Assembly: GCA_017507215.1 (NCBI GenBank)
Contig: JAFWBI010000007.1
Location: 29,760-93,759 of the forward strand
Direction: 5' to 3'
DNA length: 64,000 bases
DNA from: Clostridia bacterium
GTDB lineage: Bacteria > Bacillota > Clostridia > Christensenellales > UBA1242
Part shown: one piece after another, positions 16,551-25,900 of the stretch
Layout of the letters: every line of letters starts with the position of its first letter
Numbering within the stretch: position 1 is the first letter of the stretch
Made by a program: the position numbers and the translations under genes
Notes under the pieces: generated by a model
Seen by the model: only the letters and a program-made list of their open reading frames with translations
What the model was told of the DNA's origin: nothing
Databases searched by the model: none

Positions 16551-17549
16551 ATGACAGTTTTACAAATTGTTTTGCTCAGTGTTGCAGGTGCTTTTGCCTT
16601 GGCGTCAATTGTGTTTATGATTATGTTTATTGTTGAAATCACTGTTGAGCCAAAAGAAGAAAAATTAGAAGATGTTCAAAGCGTGTTCACAGTTAATGTG
16701 ATTAACAACGTCGTTAAAGATGAAGAAGATGAAGATGTTGACGCTATGCTTGCTAAGCTTGATGAAGAAACAGAAGGCGAAGAAGTAGAAGAAGAAAAAC
16801 AAGAAGAAGCTAAAGAAGAAGCTGTAGTTGAAGAAGCTGTGGTTGAAGAAAAAGACACTTTGGTTGAAATCTTTGAAGAAATCGAAGAAACTCCAGCTGA
16901 AGAAGAAGTTGAAGAAAAGGTTGAAGAAGTTAAAGAAGAAATTGTTGAAGAAAAACAAGAAGAAATCGCTGAAGAAAAGGTTGAAAAGGTTGAAGAATCA
17001 AAGATTGAAGACCTTGCTGCTGTTTCTGAAGATGACGAAGATGAAACTTCTGAGCCAAGTGAAGATACTGAAATTTTGGAGTATACAGGCTTAAAAGATG
17101 AACAAGTTGACATTCAAGCAAATGGTTCAATCGACTATTCTGCAAGACTTGAAAAAATCATTGCAAGCAGAGATAAAATTGAAAGAGACCTTGCAAAGAT
17201 TCAAAAAGCAATCTTGAAATATGAAAGAACAAAGAGAAGAAAAAACAGAAACCAAAAGATGCTTGACAGACGTGCTGGTGAACTTACAAACCTTAACCTT
17301 GTTATGTATAGCGTAACAGACATCAAAAATATTGATGAAGACAAAAAGGCTAAACAAGAAGAACTCACAGCTCACATTGCTGAACTTAAAGCAAGCATTC
17401 AAGATGCTGAAGAATATATCGAAAGCAACAAAGAAAAGAACGACCACAACGTTAAAATGGCTAAGTTCTTACTTCAAGAAAAAGCTAGATATAACGAAGA
17501 AATTGCTGAACTTCAAAAACTTACAGATGCTGAAGGCGACGCAAAATAG
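16551..17549 (+). CDS. Membrane-anchored acidic coiled-coil protein, function unknown
   Basis: This 332-residue protein has one N-terminal membrane helix at about residues 3-27. A very acidic, low-complexity region of Glu, Val and Lys follows to about 190. The C-terminal coiled coil, about 195-325, contains KYERTKRRKNRNQKMLDRR. No catalytic motif is visible. The start at 16551 is preferred because a GGGG site precedes it, and the upstream in-frame start at 16497 has none. The acidic linker would hold the coiled coil away from the membrane. The design is shared with the 194-residue protein at 22287. A role in envelope organisation or division is possible but not shown. Confidence 0.8.
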   Translation: MTVLQIVLLSVAGAFALASIVFMIMFIVEITVEPKEEKLEDVQSVFTVNVINNVVKDEEDEDVDAMLAKLDEETEGEEVEEEKQEEAKEEAVVEEAVVEEKDTLVEIFEEIEETPAEEEVEEKVEEVKEEIVEEKQEEIAEEKVEKVEESKIEDLAAVSEDDEDETSEPSEDTEILEYTGLKDEQVDIQANGSIDYSARLEKIIASRDKIERDLAKIQKAILKYERTKRRKNRNQKMLDRRAGELTNLNLVMYSVTDIKNIDEDKKAKQEELTAHIAELKASIQDAEEYIESNKEKNDHNVKMAKFLLQEKARYNEEIAELQKLTDAEGDAK

Positions 17550-17569
17550 TTAAAATATCGAAATTTAGG

Positions 17570-17600
17570 CAGACCGAGTGTAACACTTGGTCTGTTTTTT
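17570..17600 (+). terminator. Rho-independent terminator
   Basis: Stem CAGACCGAGTG / CACTTGGTCTG (one G-U) with a three-base loop, then six T. Confidence 0.9.
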
Positions 17601-17611
17601 ATTTACTAAAT

Positions 17612-17640
17612 TTGAAAATAATGGTATTATTAAGGCACAA
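17612..17640 (+). promoter_or_regulatory. Promoter of the patatin gene
   Basis: TTGAAA, 17 bases, TATTAT with an upstream TGG (extended -10). Confidence 0.7.
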
Positions 17641-17672
17641 AAATAAAAAACTAATAATTGTTGGGTGATTTT

Positions 17673-18536
17673 ATGTTTGATTTTTTTAAGAAAAAGAAAA
17701 CTGAAGGAATTGATATTCACAAAAAGGTCAAAATTGGCTTGGCGCTTGGTGGTGGTGGCGCTAGGGGAATCGGTCACATTGGGGCGCTTAAAGCTTTTGA
17801 AGAGCTTGGCGTGAAGTTTGACTATGTGGCTGGAACAAGTGCAGGAAGCATCATGGCTGCGCTTTATGCTTTTGGAAAATCAGCAAAAGAAATGGAAGAA
17901 CTTGCAAAGGGGCTTAAAAAGAAAGATATTATGCGTGGCAGCATACCTTTTATTAAGCCGATTAACACCGAAAAACTTGAAGACCAACTCAACAAGGCAT
18001 TTGGGGATATCACGGTTTTTTCTGAGATGAAAATTCCACTCACAGTTGTTTGCACAGACCTTAAAACCGGCAGAGAAATTGACTTTGACTATGGAAATGT
18101 TGCAAAGGTTGTTTCTGCAAGTTGTGCTGTTCCAGGAGTGTTTACACCAGTTGTGTATGAAGATATGCACCTTGTTGATGGTGGGGTTAGAAACAATGTT
18201 CCTGCTGATGTGGTTAAAAAAATGGGTGCAAATGTTGTTTTTGCAATCGACGTCAACCATTTGCGTGGCACGGGAACAGATTCGCTTTCAACTGTTGGAG
18301 TGCTTTCTTCAACCATTGGAATCATGATGCAAGCAAAAGTTGATGACGTTTTAAATCAAGCAGATTTGATTTTCAAGCCTTCTCTTGAGCAATTTTCACC
18401 ACTTAAATTTGAAGGCATTAATGAAATGATAAAAATCGGTTATGATACCGTTATGGCAAATAAAGATAAAATTCAAAAAATGTTAGGGCTTAATCCTAAA
18501 AAGATAGGAAAGTTTTTCACTCATGACAAGAAATAA
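17673..18536 (+). CDS. Patatin-like phospholipase (RssA/NTE family)
   Basis: This 287-residue protein is a Ser-Asp dyad lipid hydrolase. The glycine-rich oxyanion loop LGGGGARG is at 25-32. The nucleophile elbow GTSAGS has Ser56, and the partner Asp169 is in LVDGGVRNN. Family members deacylate membrane phospholipids or lysolipids, but the substrate of this short bacterial type is generally unknown. The ATG at 17673 has GGGTGA upstream; an earlier TTG at 17658 lies before that site. The next gene begins 14 bases inside this one, so the two are translationally linked. Confidence 0.92.
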   Translation: MFDFFKKKKTEGIDIHKKVKIGLALGGGGARGIGHIGALKAFEELGVKFDYVAGTSAGSIMAALYAFGKSAKEMEELAKGLKKKDIMRGSIPFIKPINTEKLEDQLNKAFGDITVFSEMKIPLTVVCTDLKTGREIDFDYGNVAKVVSASCAVPGVFTPVVYEDMHLVDGGVRNNVPADVVKKMGANVVFAIDVNHLRGTGTDSLSTVGVLSSTIGIMMQAKVDDVLNQADLIFKPSLEQFSPLKFEGINEMIKIGYDTVMANKDKIQKMLGLNPKKIGKFFTHDKK

Positions 18537-19827
18537 AATCACAAAAAGAGAAATTAAGATAAAACTTACGATTGTCTGCGTATTGCTGGCACTTGTTGTT
18601 TTGTCTTTTTTCTTTGCTGAGCATATTGAAGATTTTTTGAACCTTAATGAAACATATGCTGCAAATCAGGTTTCTGAAAGAAAAACCAAAGACTCAAAAT
18701 ATGAAGTGATATATCTTGATGTTGGTCAAGGCAATTCAACATTTGTGCGTTTTCCAGACGGAAAGACAATGCTTATTGATGGTGGAAACACGGTGTGTGG
18801 AACAGAGATAGTTGAGTTTTTAAAAGATAGAAATGTTGATAAAATTGATTACATGATTGCAACGCATGCAGACTCAGACCACATTGGTGGGCTTGTAAAA
18901 GTTTTTGAAATGGTTGAAGTTAAAAATGTTTTAAGACCATTTCAGATTGCAGGCACTGGTGACAATGCAGATGAATTTGTTGCAAATGAAAGTGAAGACC
19001 TTGCAGGGGTTTATGAGTATTATCAAACGGTGACGGGCAATCGTTCAAAAATTTCGAGAGTGACCAGTTCGGTTTATAATGAGTTTGTTGAAAGGGCATA
19101 TAGTGAATATTATTTTGAAAATGGCAAAAAGATTTTCAGTTCTGTCACTGTGTTTTATGACGGATTAAAAATTTCAGGCGAAAATTATGAAATTGAATTT
19201 TTTGCGCCACTTGTTCGTGATGATGAAACAGATTTGAGTTTGATGACGGAAAGAACAGGTGGATTTGCAACTGTTGGCTATGGCGTAACTGATTCAAACA
19301 ATAACTCTGCAATATTTTTGCTTTCAATTTTTGGCGAAACATTTTTCTTTTCAGGAGATGCTGCATTTTCAAGTGGTGACAAAAATGCTGAAAATTTAAG
19401 CTTTGAAGAAACTGATTTTCTTTCAAGTTTGACAAGTCTTGAGCGTGAGCACATTTCGAATGTTTCAGTGTTTATTGCTGGGCATCACGGAAGCAAATAT
19501 AGTTCAAGTGCTGCGCTTCTTAAGCTTTTAAACCCTAAGTTTGTGGTGGTTTCAGTCGGAAAGAATAATGATTATGACCACCCACATAGCGAAACGCTTG
19601 AGCGAATTTTAAAAACAGACAGGCTTGAAGAAGATTATTTGCTGCTTTCTTATAAAGCAGGGAATATTACTTTTTCAACCATAGATTCAAATTTGAAATA
19701 TTCAGTTGAACTTGCTGAAAAAGATACAAGGCTAACAATTTCATGGTATGAGCTTGGAATGATTATTTTTATTTCATTAAGCTATATTGTTGTGCTTGTT
19801 AAACCAAAACAAAAAAGGCAAATTTAA
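18523..19827 (+). CDS. Membrane-anchored metallo-beta-lactamase protein of the ComEC C-terminal type
   Basis: This 434-residue protein has an N-terminal membrane helix at about 14-36 and a short C-terminal one ending near residue 430. The body is the MBL domain seen at the C-terminus of ComEC: LDVGQGNS, the metal motif THADSDHIGG, FFSGDAAF, AGHHGSKYSSS and DYDHPHSE. In ComEC this part is proposed to degrade the non-transforming DNA strand. The channel half is encoded separately at 52775. The gene overlaps the end of the patatin gene, with AGGAAAG upstream. About 60 residues between LRPFQIAG and TVFYDG form an insert. Confidence 0.85.
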   Translation: MTRNKITKREIKIKLTIVCVLLALVVLSFFFAEHIEDFLNLNETYAANQVSERKTKDSKYEVIYLDVGQGNSTFVRFPDGKTMLIDGGNTVCGTEIVEFLKDRNVDKIDYMIATHADSDHIGGLVKVFEMVEVKNVLRPFQIAGTGDNADEFVANESEDLAGVYEYYQTVTGNRSKISRVTSSVYNEFVERAYSEYYFENGKKIFSSVTVFYDGLKISGENYEIEFFAPLVRDDETDLSLMTERTGGFATVGYGVTDSNNNSAIFLLSIFGETFFFSGDAAFSSGDKNAENLSFEETDFLSSLTSLEREHISNVSVFIAGHHGSKYSSSAALLKLLNPKFVVVSVGKNNDYDHPHSETLERILKTDRLEEDYLLLSYKAGNITFSTIDSNLKYSVELAEKDTRLTISWYELGMIIFISLSYIVVLVKPKQKRQI

Positions 19828-19832
19828 TTTTA

Positions 19833-19861
19833 TTGACATAAAATTCAAATTTTATTATTAT
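19833..19861 (+). promoter_or_regulatory. Promoter of the 19.9-21.9 kb operon
   Basis: TTGACA, 17 bases, TATTAT. Confidence 0.72.
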
Positions 19862-19877
19862 TAAGCTAGGAGATAGT

Positions 19878-21068
19878 ATGAGAAATTTTGACGACGAAGA
19901 ATATTTTTTATTTAAAAGCTTATCAAACAGCGTGATTGCTGGGGTTTCTCCTGCGCTTGATAAACTTGCAAAACAATGTGAAAAAATCATTCTTGAAATT
20001 GAAGAAGTTGATAAAAAACTTGAAAAGGCAGAGTCTGGCGCTGAAATTAATGAATTTTCAAAAATTTCACAAACTAAAAGAAGCGAACTTATAAGGCTTC
20101 TTGCTATTAAAAATAGAATTTCAATGCTGATAAAAAGAAATAAGGCTCGTGTTTCATATATTGAGAAAATTTTGAAGAGTGCAGGAATCTATAACGAAGC
20201 ATTCGACAAAAAGAAAATTTCTGAGATTGAAAAACAAGAAGCTGAAAACATTTCTGAAGACACGCTTAATTTAAATGTTTATGAGCAGTCTGGCGATGAA
20301 CTTGAAAGCAAATTTTTTGAAGGTGAAATCATTACGCTTTTCAATGGCAAACTTAACTTTTCGTTGCCAGAAAATAAAGATGTTTTGGCAAGGGCAGATG
20401 AAGAATATATGTCAAAAATTGTGAAGACATTTCCAGCTTCAATGTCAACTGTGACGGTTGATATGCTTGCAAACACAACGGTTAAAAAACGTGTGCTTAA
20501 AGCTATTGCGACTTATGTTATTGATGAAACCAGAAAAAAAGACATCAAACAAGTAAACAAAGAACTTGGAAACCTTTTGGAATTTAAAACTGAAATCACA
20601 GCCACAGCTGAAGACTATGTTGCAGGTGTGACAAACATGTTCAACGTTCAAGTTAAGTCATATTTGCTTGAAAACTCGCCAGAAAAAGCAGAAGAAATCA
20701 AGGGCAAACTCAAATGCAACGAAAAGTCAGAACTTATTCCTGAATCAAAGAGAGTTGCGATTCTTGCCGGTGGTGTTGCTGGTGACATTATGCCAGAAGC
20801 AGAAGAAAGCGAAGAAATGCGTATTGCTCGTGAAAAGGAAATGCAAGAAAAGAACAGCGTTAATATGGCTGTTCAACAGGCTGAAGCCGTTGAACAAAAT
20901 GAAGAAGATGATATGCTTCAAAAACTTGATGAAATTGAGCAGCTTATGAAAGAAGAAAAAGAACGCGAAAACATTGAAGAACAAAAAAAGAAAGAAAAAG
21001 CTGCACAAGAAGAATTTGAAATGGAAGAAATGCAGATGCAAATGTCTAAAAATAAATATGATGACTAG
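19878..21068 (+). CDS. Coiled-coil protein, function unknown
   Basis: I do not recognise a family for this 396-residue protein. It has a helical N-terminal third (about 15-110) with heptad-like spacing, a globular middle (about 130-290) rich in Val and Thr, and a highly charged Glu-rich C-terminal coiled coil (about 300-396). No membrane segment or signal peptide is present. It is first in a three-gene operon with a 106- and a 176-residue protein and has its own promoter. GGAGA precedes the ATG. The E-rich C-terminus resembles that of the membrane proteins at 16551 and 22287 in composition only. Confidence 0.72.
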   Translation: MRNFDDEEYFLFKSLSNSVIAGVSPALDKLAKQCEKIILEIEEVDKKLEKAESGAEINEFSKISQTKRSELIRLLAIKNRISMLIKRNKARVSYIEKILKSAGIYNEAFDKKKISEIEKQEAENISEDTLNLNVYEQSGDELESKFFEGEIITLFNGKLNFSLPENKDVLARADEEYMSKIVKTFPASMSTVTVDMLANTTVKKRVLKAIATYVIDETRKKDIKQVNKELGNLLEFKTEITATAEDYVAGVTNMFNVQVKSYLLENSPEKAEEIKGKLKCNEKSELIPESKRVAILAGGVAGDIMPEAEESEEMRIAREKEMQEKNSVNMAVQQAEAVEQNEEDDMLQKLDEIEQLMKEEKERENIEEQKKKEKAAQEEFEMEEMQMQMSKNKYDD

Positions 21069-21079
21069 GTGAAATATTT

Positions 21080-21400
21080 ATGGAAAATGAAAAGAAATTG
21101 GCAGATTTTGAAAATGAATATTATGCCGAAATAAACAGCTATGAAGTAACCGAAAAAGATTTGGCGTCAGTTAAGATTAGCCCTAAAATTTTAGCGTATG
21201 AAGTTTATCTTAGAAAGGCGTTTGGCGATTCGTTTGCTTCAGCTGAAGCTGTAGATGATTATAACGCTGATGCCGGCAGAAAGGTTGAGAAACTTTCAAA
21301 AGACAAACTTGACAACAGCGAACTCACAAACATTATGAATGACATCACCACATCAGAGTTTGATGACTGTGTTGATGCGATAATCCATACAAAAAGGTAG
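21080..21400 (+). CDS. Small protein of unknown function
   Basis: This 106-residue soluble, acidic protein has no recognised motif. It begins 11 bases after the coiled-coil gene, with AGGTGA as ribosome binding site, and ends five bases before the next gene, so the three are one operon. The segment around residues 30-70 (ISPKILAYEVYLRKAFG) is probably helical. No function is proposed. Confidence 0.65.
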   Translation: MENEKKLADFENEYYAEINSYEVTEKDLASVKISPKILAYEVYLRKAFGDSFASAEAVDDYNADAGRKVEKLSKDKLDNSELTNIMNDITTSEFDDCVDAIIHTKR

Positions 21401-21405
21401 ACGAA

Positions 21406-21936
21406 ATGAAACAAAACATGCTAGTTTTGAGCTATGATTATGAAAAGTCAAAACAGCTAGCTGAAAGGCTGGCTGATGCTTTTTCTATGCGTGTTTTAGA
21501 TTCTGTTGACCTTTTTGAATTTGACCACATTCCATTCACATTTAAAGAAATTTTAGAGAAAAATGGAATTGAATATGTCATGAAAAAAATGAAATCAATA
21601 ATCAAGATGGAGCTTGATTTTGATGATACTGTGTTTGTTTCAAATATAAACATGGCAGACAACTGCTTTGATTTGTTTTATAAGGTTAAGCTCAGCAATT
21701 TTGTGATACTTTTAAAGAAAAATTTGAATGACGAAATTTTTGAGCTAAAAAAGAAGGTTTATAAAACTGATGCTGAAAGAGAATTTTTCGCATCTAGCAT
21801 GGCAGACTTAAAAACTAGGGAAGATTTGATTGAAAGTGACCTTGCAGACACAGTTGTTGAAATTGATGGGCTTTCAGATGATGAAATCTTAGAGAAAATA
21901 ATTGACAAAATAAAAAATTATTACTCTGTAAACTAA
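21406..21936 (+). CDS. Shikimate kinase-like protein lacking the P-loop
   Basis: This 176-residue protein follows the layout of shikimate kinase. It opens with a beta strand (MLVLSYDY) at the P-loop position, then AERLADAFSMRVLDSVDLFE, where kinases have the enzyme-name segment leading to the shikimate-binding Asp. It ends with REDLIESDLADTVVEIDGLS, matching the terminal R-x-x-L-Y...AD-x-V-V part of the family. The Gly-Lys-Ser/Thr signature is replaced by DYEKSKQ, so ATP binding in the usual way is unlikely. It is probably a pseudokinase. The link is by eye and needs a profile or structure comparison. It is last in its operon. Confidence 0.6.
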   Translation: MKQNMLVLSYDYEKSKQLAERLADAFSMRVLDSVDLFEFDHIPFTFKEILEKNGIEYVMKKMKSIIKMELDFDDTVFVSNINMADNCFDLFYKVKLSNFVILLKKNLNDEIFELKKKVYKTDAEREFFASSMADLKTREDLIESDLADTVVEIDGLSDDEILEKIIDKIKNYYSVN

Positions 21937-21999
21937 ATTGCAGGCAAAATTCAAAAATTGTCTAAATTTTACAAATAAAAACAGCTGGTTCAATTTATT

Positions 22000-22028
22000 T
22001 TGAGAGCAGCTGTGATGTGTAGTATAAT
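22000..22028 (+). promoter_or_regulatory. Promoter of the 74-residue protein gene
   Basis: TTGAGA, 17 bases, TATAAT. The inverted pair ACAGCT/AGCTGT overlaps the -35 region (21981-22012). Confidence 0.75.
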
Positions 22029-22053
22029 CAAAGTGTGATAAGGAGGGCTGACT

Positions 22054-22278
22054 ATGGCAAAACTTTATGACGCTGATTATATTATCAGAAAAAACAATGA
22101 ATATGAAGAACAAAGAATTTACAATAGCCCTGCTGAGCTAAAACTCAGACAAATGATTGCAGAAGCAACAAGACTTTGCGAAATTCAAAACGAAAAGTGC
22201 AGAGCACAAAAAGCAAAGCTTGAAGCGAGAAAACTTGAAAGGCAAGCTGCTGCAGTTGCTGCAATGGGCATGGAATAA
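22054..22278 (+). CDS. Small helical protein of unknown function
   Basis: This 74-residue protein is rich in Lys, Arg, Glu and Ala and is predicted to be one long helix from about residue 27 (LKLRQMIAEA) onward. A strong AAGGAGG site lies upstream. It is followed eight bases later by the membrane coiled-coil gene, so the two are probably co-translated partners. No family is recognised. Confidence 0.65.
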   Translation: MAKLYDADYIIRKNNEYEEQRIYNSPAELKLRQMIAEATRLCEIQNEKCRAQKAKLEARKLERQAAAVAAMGME

Positions 22279-22286
22279 GGAGAATT

Positions 22287-22871
22287 ATGGAAGACGCAAA
22301 ATGGGTTGTTGATATTTTCACATTTATCGGTGTTTCAGTGAGCATTATTGTAACACTTATCGCTATCGTTTGGCTCACTTGCTTTTTTGTGAAGCTTTTG
22401 GTTAAAACTTTTGGCGTGAGAGTGGGCAAGTCTTATGAAATTATGATTGAAGACATCAACAAAAAAGCTGCTGCAAAACAAGAAAGAAAGGAACTTGCAA
22501 GACAAGAAAAATTTGCTCAAAAGATGGAACTTTTGAACATGAAGCTTGAAAGCAGAGCTCGCATTCACGAAATGAAGAAAACTAAACTTGAAGGCACTTT
22601 AGACGCAAAAGAAGCTGAAGCAAAAGTTAAGCTTTTTGGCGAAGATGCTCCAAACTATGTTGCAAAACCAAAGGCAAAAACTGAGCCAAAGAAAGAAATA
22701 AAGGTTGAAGAAAAGAAAGAAATTGCAGAAGAAAAGGAGAGCGAAGAAGTGTTTGAAAATATCGCAGATGTTGCAGAAATTGTTGATGGTGACGTAAACA
22801 CTATTGATGCTGTGAAACCAGAAGAAACAGAGAAACAAGAAACAAAAAAGAAAACATCTAAAAAGAAATAA
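22287..22871 (+). CDS. Membrane-anchored charged coiled-coil protein, function unknown
   Basis: This 194-residue protein has one membrane helix at about 12-38. A Lys/Glu-rich coiled coil spans about 50-120, followed by an acidic tail with repeated KxExKKE patterns. It has the same architecture as the 332-residue protein at 16551, but the order of coiled coil and acidic part is reversed. AAGGAG precedes the ATG. It closes a two-gene unit with the 74-residue protein and ends at a strong terminator. No enzymatic motif was found. Confidence 0.72.
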   Translation: MEDAKWVVDIFTFIGVSVSIIVTLIAIVWLTCFFVKLLVKTFGVRVGKSYEIMIEDINKKAAAKQERKELARQEKFAQKMELLNMKLESRARIHEMKKTKLEGTLDAKEAEAKVKLFGEDAPNYVAKPKAKTEPKKEIKVEEKKEIAEEKESEEVFENIADVAEIVDGDVNTIDAVKPEETEKQETKKKTSKKK

Positions 22872-22880
22872 ATCAAAGCA

Positions 22881-22911
22881 AAACACCACCAAACCGGTGG
22901 TGTTTTTTATT
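22881..22911 (+). terminator. Rho-independent terminator
   Basis: Stem AAACACCACC / GGTGGTGTTT with a five-base loop, then T run. Confidence 0.9.
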
Positions 22912-22948
22912 TTGCAGATTGACAATGAGATTGAAAAAGTGAGCAATA

Positions 22949-22979
22949 AAAAAGAGAGTTTTGAAACTCTCTTTTTTTG
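22949..22979. terminator. Terminator of nifJ (usable in both directions)
   Basis: Stem AAAGAGAGTTT / AAACTCTCTTT flanked by A-rich and T-rich runs. It lies four bases beyond the nifJ stop. Confidence 0.85.
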
Positions 22980-22983
22980 TTTA

Positions 22984-25900
22984 TTATTGTTTGTTTGCGT
23001 CTTCTGCAAGGTTTTCGATAACTTCTTTTGCGTGTTCTTTTGCTCCAGAGATGAGTCTGCTTGATTCTTCTGGGTTGGTTTTTGCAAGGGTGAAGTATCT
23101 TGCTTGAGTTTTTGTGAACTCTTCATATTCTTTGCTTGGAAGTTTTGCATCAAATGTGAGTTTTTCGGTCGTTGGGTTATATCTATAGATTGGCCAGTAA
23201 CCAGTTTCAACTGCAAGTTTTTCTTGTTGTTGAGTGTGACTCATGTCGCCACCGTGGTTGATGCAAGGGCAGTAAGCAATGATGATTGATGGACCTTTGT
23301 TTTCTTTTGCTTCTTTAAATGCTGTGATTGTTGCTTGTGGGTTTGCGCCCATTGCAACTTGAGCAACATAAACATTTGGATATTGACGAGCAATAGCGCC
23401 AAGGTTCTTCTTTTGTGTTTGCTTTCCACCAGCTGCAAATTTTGCAACTGAGCCCATTGGGGTTGCTTTTGATGCTTGACCACCAGTGTTTGAGTAAACT
23501 TCAGTGTCGAGAACCAAAATGTTAACGTCTTCGCCAGAAGCAAGAACGTGGTCTAAACCACCATAGCCAATATCGTAAGCCCAACCGTCGCCACCAATAA
23601 TCCAAACAGATGTTTCGAAAAGGGCAGCAGTGTAGCCATAAAGTGCACGAGTGATTTCGTTTGACTTGTCTGCGTTATACATAGCGATAATGTCATTTTT
23701 GATTGAAAGTGCAAGAGCTTGTTCTTTTGTTTCTTGACTAAGCCATGTCGCAAGCTTGTCTGTGAAAGCTTTGTTATAAGCTTTGCTTTCGATTGCTTGT
23801 TTAACGGTTTCTTCAAGATGTTTTCTGTTGTTTGAAACAGCTTTCTTCATGCCTAAGCCGAATTCAGCGTTGTCTTCAAACAAGCTGTTTGACCAAGCTG
23901 GACCAAATCCTGTTTTTGATTTTGTGTATGGGCAGGTTGGAGCTGTGCCTGAATAGATGCTTGAGCAACCAGTTGCGTTTGCAACAATCATTTCTTCGCC
24001 GAAGAGTTGAGTTAAAAGTTTAACATATGGTGTTTCGCCGCAACCAGCACAAGCACCAGAGAATTCGAAGAGTGGTTTTTCAAATTGGCTTCCTTTAACG
24101 GTTTCTTTCTTGAAGATTGTCTTCACGTTTTCAACGTCTTTAAGTTTGTCATAAAGCTTAACTTCTTCGTCGATGATGTCTTCTGCTTTAACCATTTCAA
24201 GAGCTTTGTTGAGTGCTGGGCAAGAGTGAACACAGTTTTCACAGCCTGTGCAATCTTTTGGTGAAATTTGAATCTTGAATGAATATCCAGGAACACCGAT
24301 TGCAGGAATTGCACCAACTTCTTTTGCAAGGTCGCTGTCAGTTGGAACAAGATATGGTCTGATTACTGCATGTGGACAAACAAGTGCACATTGGTTACAT
24401 TGAACGCAGTTTTCTTTAATCCATTTTGGAAGCATTGTTGCAATGTTTCTCTTTTCATACTGTGAAGTTGCTGTGTGTGATGAGCCTGTCACATCGAATG
24501 CAGAAACTGGAAGGTTGTCGCCAAGTTTGAGTTCGATTGGGCGAATGTAATCTTTATAATATGGGTCGGTGATTGGGTTGAATGCTGGTTCGCTTGTTGC
24601 CTTGCTCCAAGAAGCAGGGTATTTAACTTCACGAAGGTTTGCAAGTGAACGGTCGATTGCGTCGATGTTCATTTGAACAACTTTTTCACCCTTAGAAGCG
24701 TAAGTTTTTGCAGCTGCGTCTTTGATGTGGGCGATTGCTGTTTTAACGTCAAGCACGCCAGCAAGTGCGAAGAACGCAGTTTGCATAACAACGTTGATAC
24801 GTCTGTTTAAGCCAACTTCTTCTGCAACTTTTTCTGCGTCGATTGTGAAGAATTTGAGTTTTTTGTCTGCAATAAATTTCTTCATTGAAGCAGGAAGTTC
24901 TTTTTCCATTTCTTCGTCAGTCCATGGCGAGTTCAAAAGGAAGGTGCCACCAAGTTTGATTTGACTGAGCATGTCATATTTTGTTACATAGCTTTTATTG
25001 TGGCAAGCAACAAAGTCTGGGCTTTGAGTGAGATATGGCGCATTGATTGGCTTTTTGCTCATTCTAAGGTGACTTGTGGTGAGTCCACCAGATTTTTTAC
25101 TGTCATAAACGAAGTATGCTTGACCGAAGAAACCTGCGTATTCGCTGATGATTTTAATGCTGTTTTTGTTTGCTGAAACAGTTCCGTCAGAGCCAAGTCC
25201 GTAGAATCTGCATTCAACAGCTTCTTTATCTTTGAAATCAATTTTTTGTTTGCAGTCTGGAAGAGAAGTGAATGTCACGTCATCATTGATGCCAACAGTG
25301 AAGTGATTTTTTGGCTTCTTTTCAAGCATGTTTTCATAAACTGCAACAACGTGGTTGTGTGTGTATTCTTTGCAAGAAAGACCATATCTTCCACCAAGAA
25401 CACGAATGCCAGAAATTCCAGCATCGTTTAATGCTGCAATAACATCTTCTGCAAGTGGTTCATAAGTTGCACCACATTCTTTTGTTCTGTCGAGAACGGT
25501 AATCATCTTTGTTGTTTTTGGAAGTGCTTTCACAAATCTTGCAACATCAAATGGGCGATAGAGTCTAACTTTAATCACGCCGACTTTTGCACCAGTTTTT
25601 GCAAGTGCTGAAACTGCTTGAATTGTGGTGTCTGCACCAGAACCCATAATAACGATTACGTTTTCAGCGTCTTTTGCACCATAGTATTCAAAGATGCCAT
25701 ATTTTCTGCCAGTTGCTTCACCAATATCTTTAAGCACACCGTCAACAATTCCAGGAATTGCATCAATATATTTGTTGCAAGCTTCTCTGTTTTGGAAGAA
25801 GATGTCTTCGCCTTGGTTTGTGCCTTTTTGAATTGGGTTTGAAGGTGTGAACTCGTTTGTTCTTTCATAAATATTGCCATATTTTTCAGCAAGTGCTTTC

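Noticed and set aside
16740-17000. Repeated GAAGAA units as a DNA repeat array
   Set aside because: They are explained by Glu-rich coding sequence; there is no regular unit or spacer.
16665-17145. Several long minus-strand frames rich in Phe, Ser or Leu
   Set aside because: They are the complement of the GAA/GAG-rich acidic region of the plus-strand gene, have no ribosome binding sites and are low complexity.
22599-23216. A 205-codon minus-strand open frame
   Set aside because: It spans the end of nifJ, the terminators and the complement of a plus-strand gene; its composition is Phe/Cys-rich and not protein-like.
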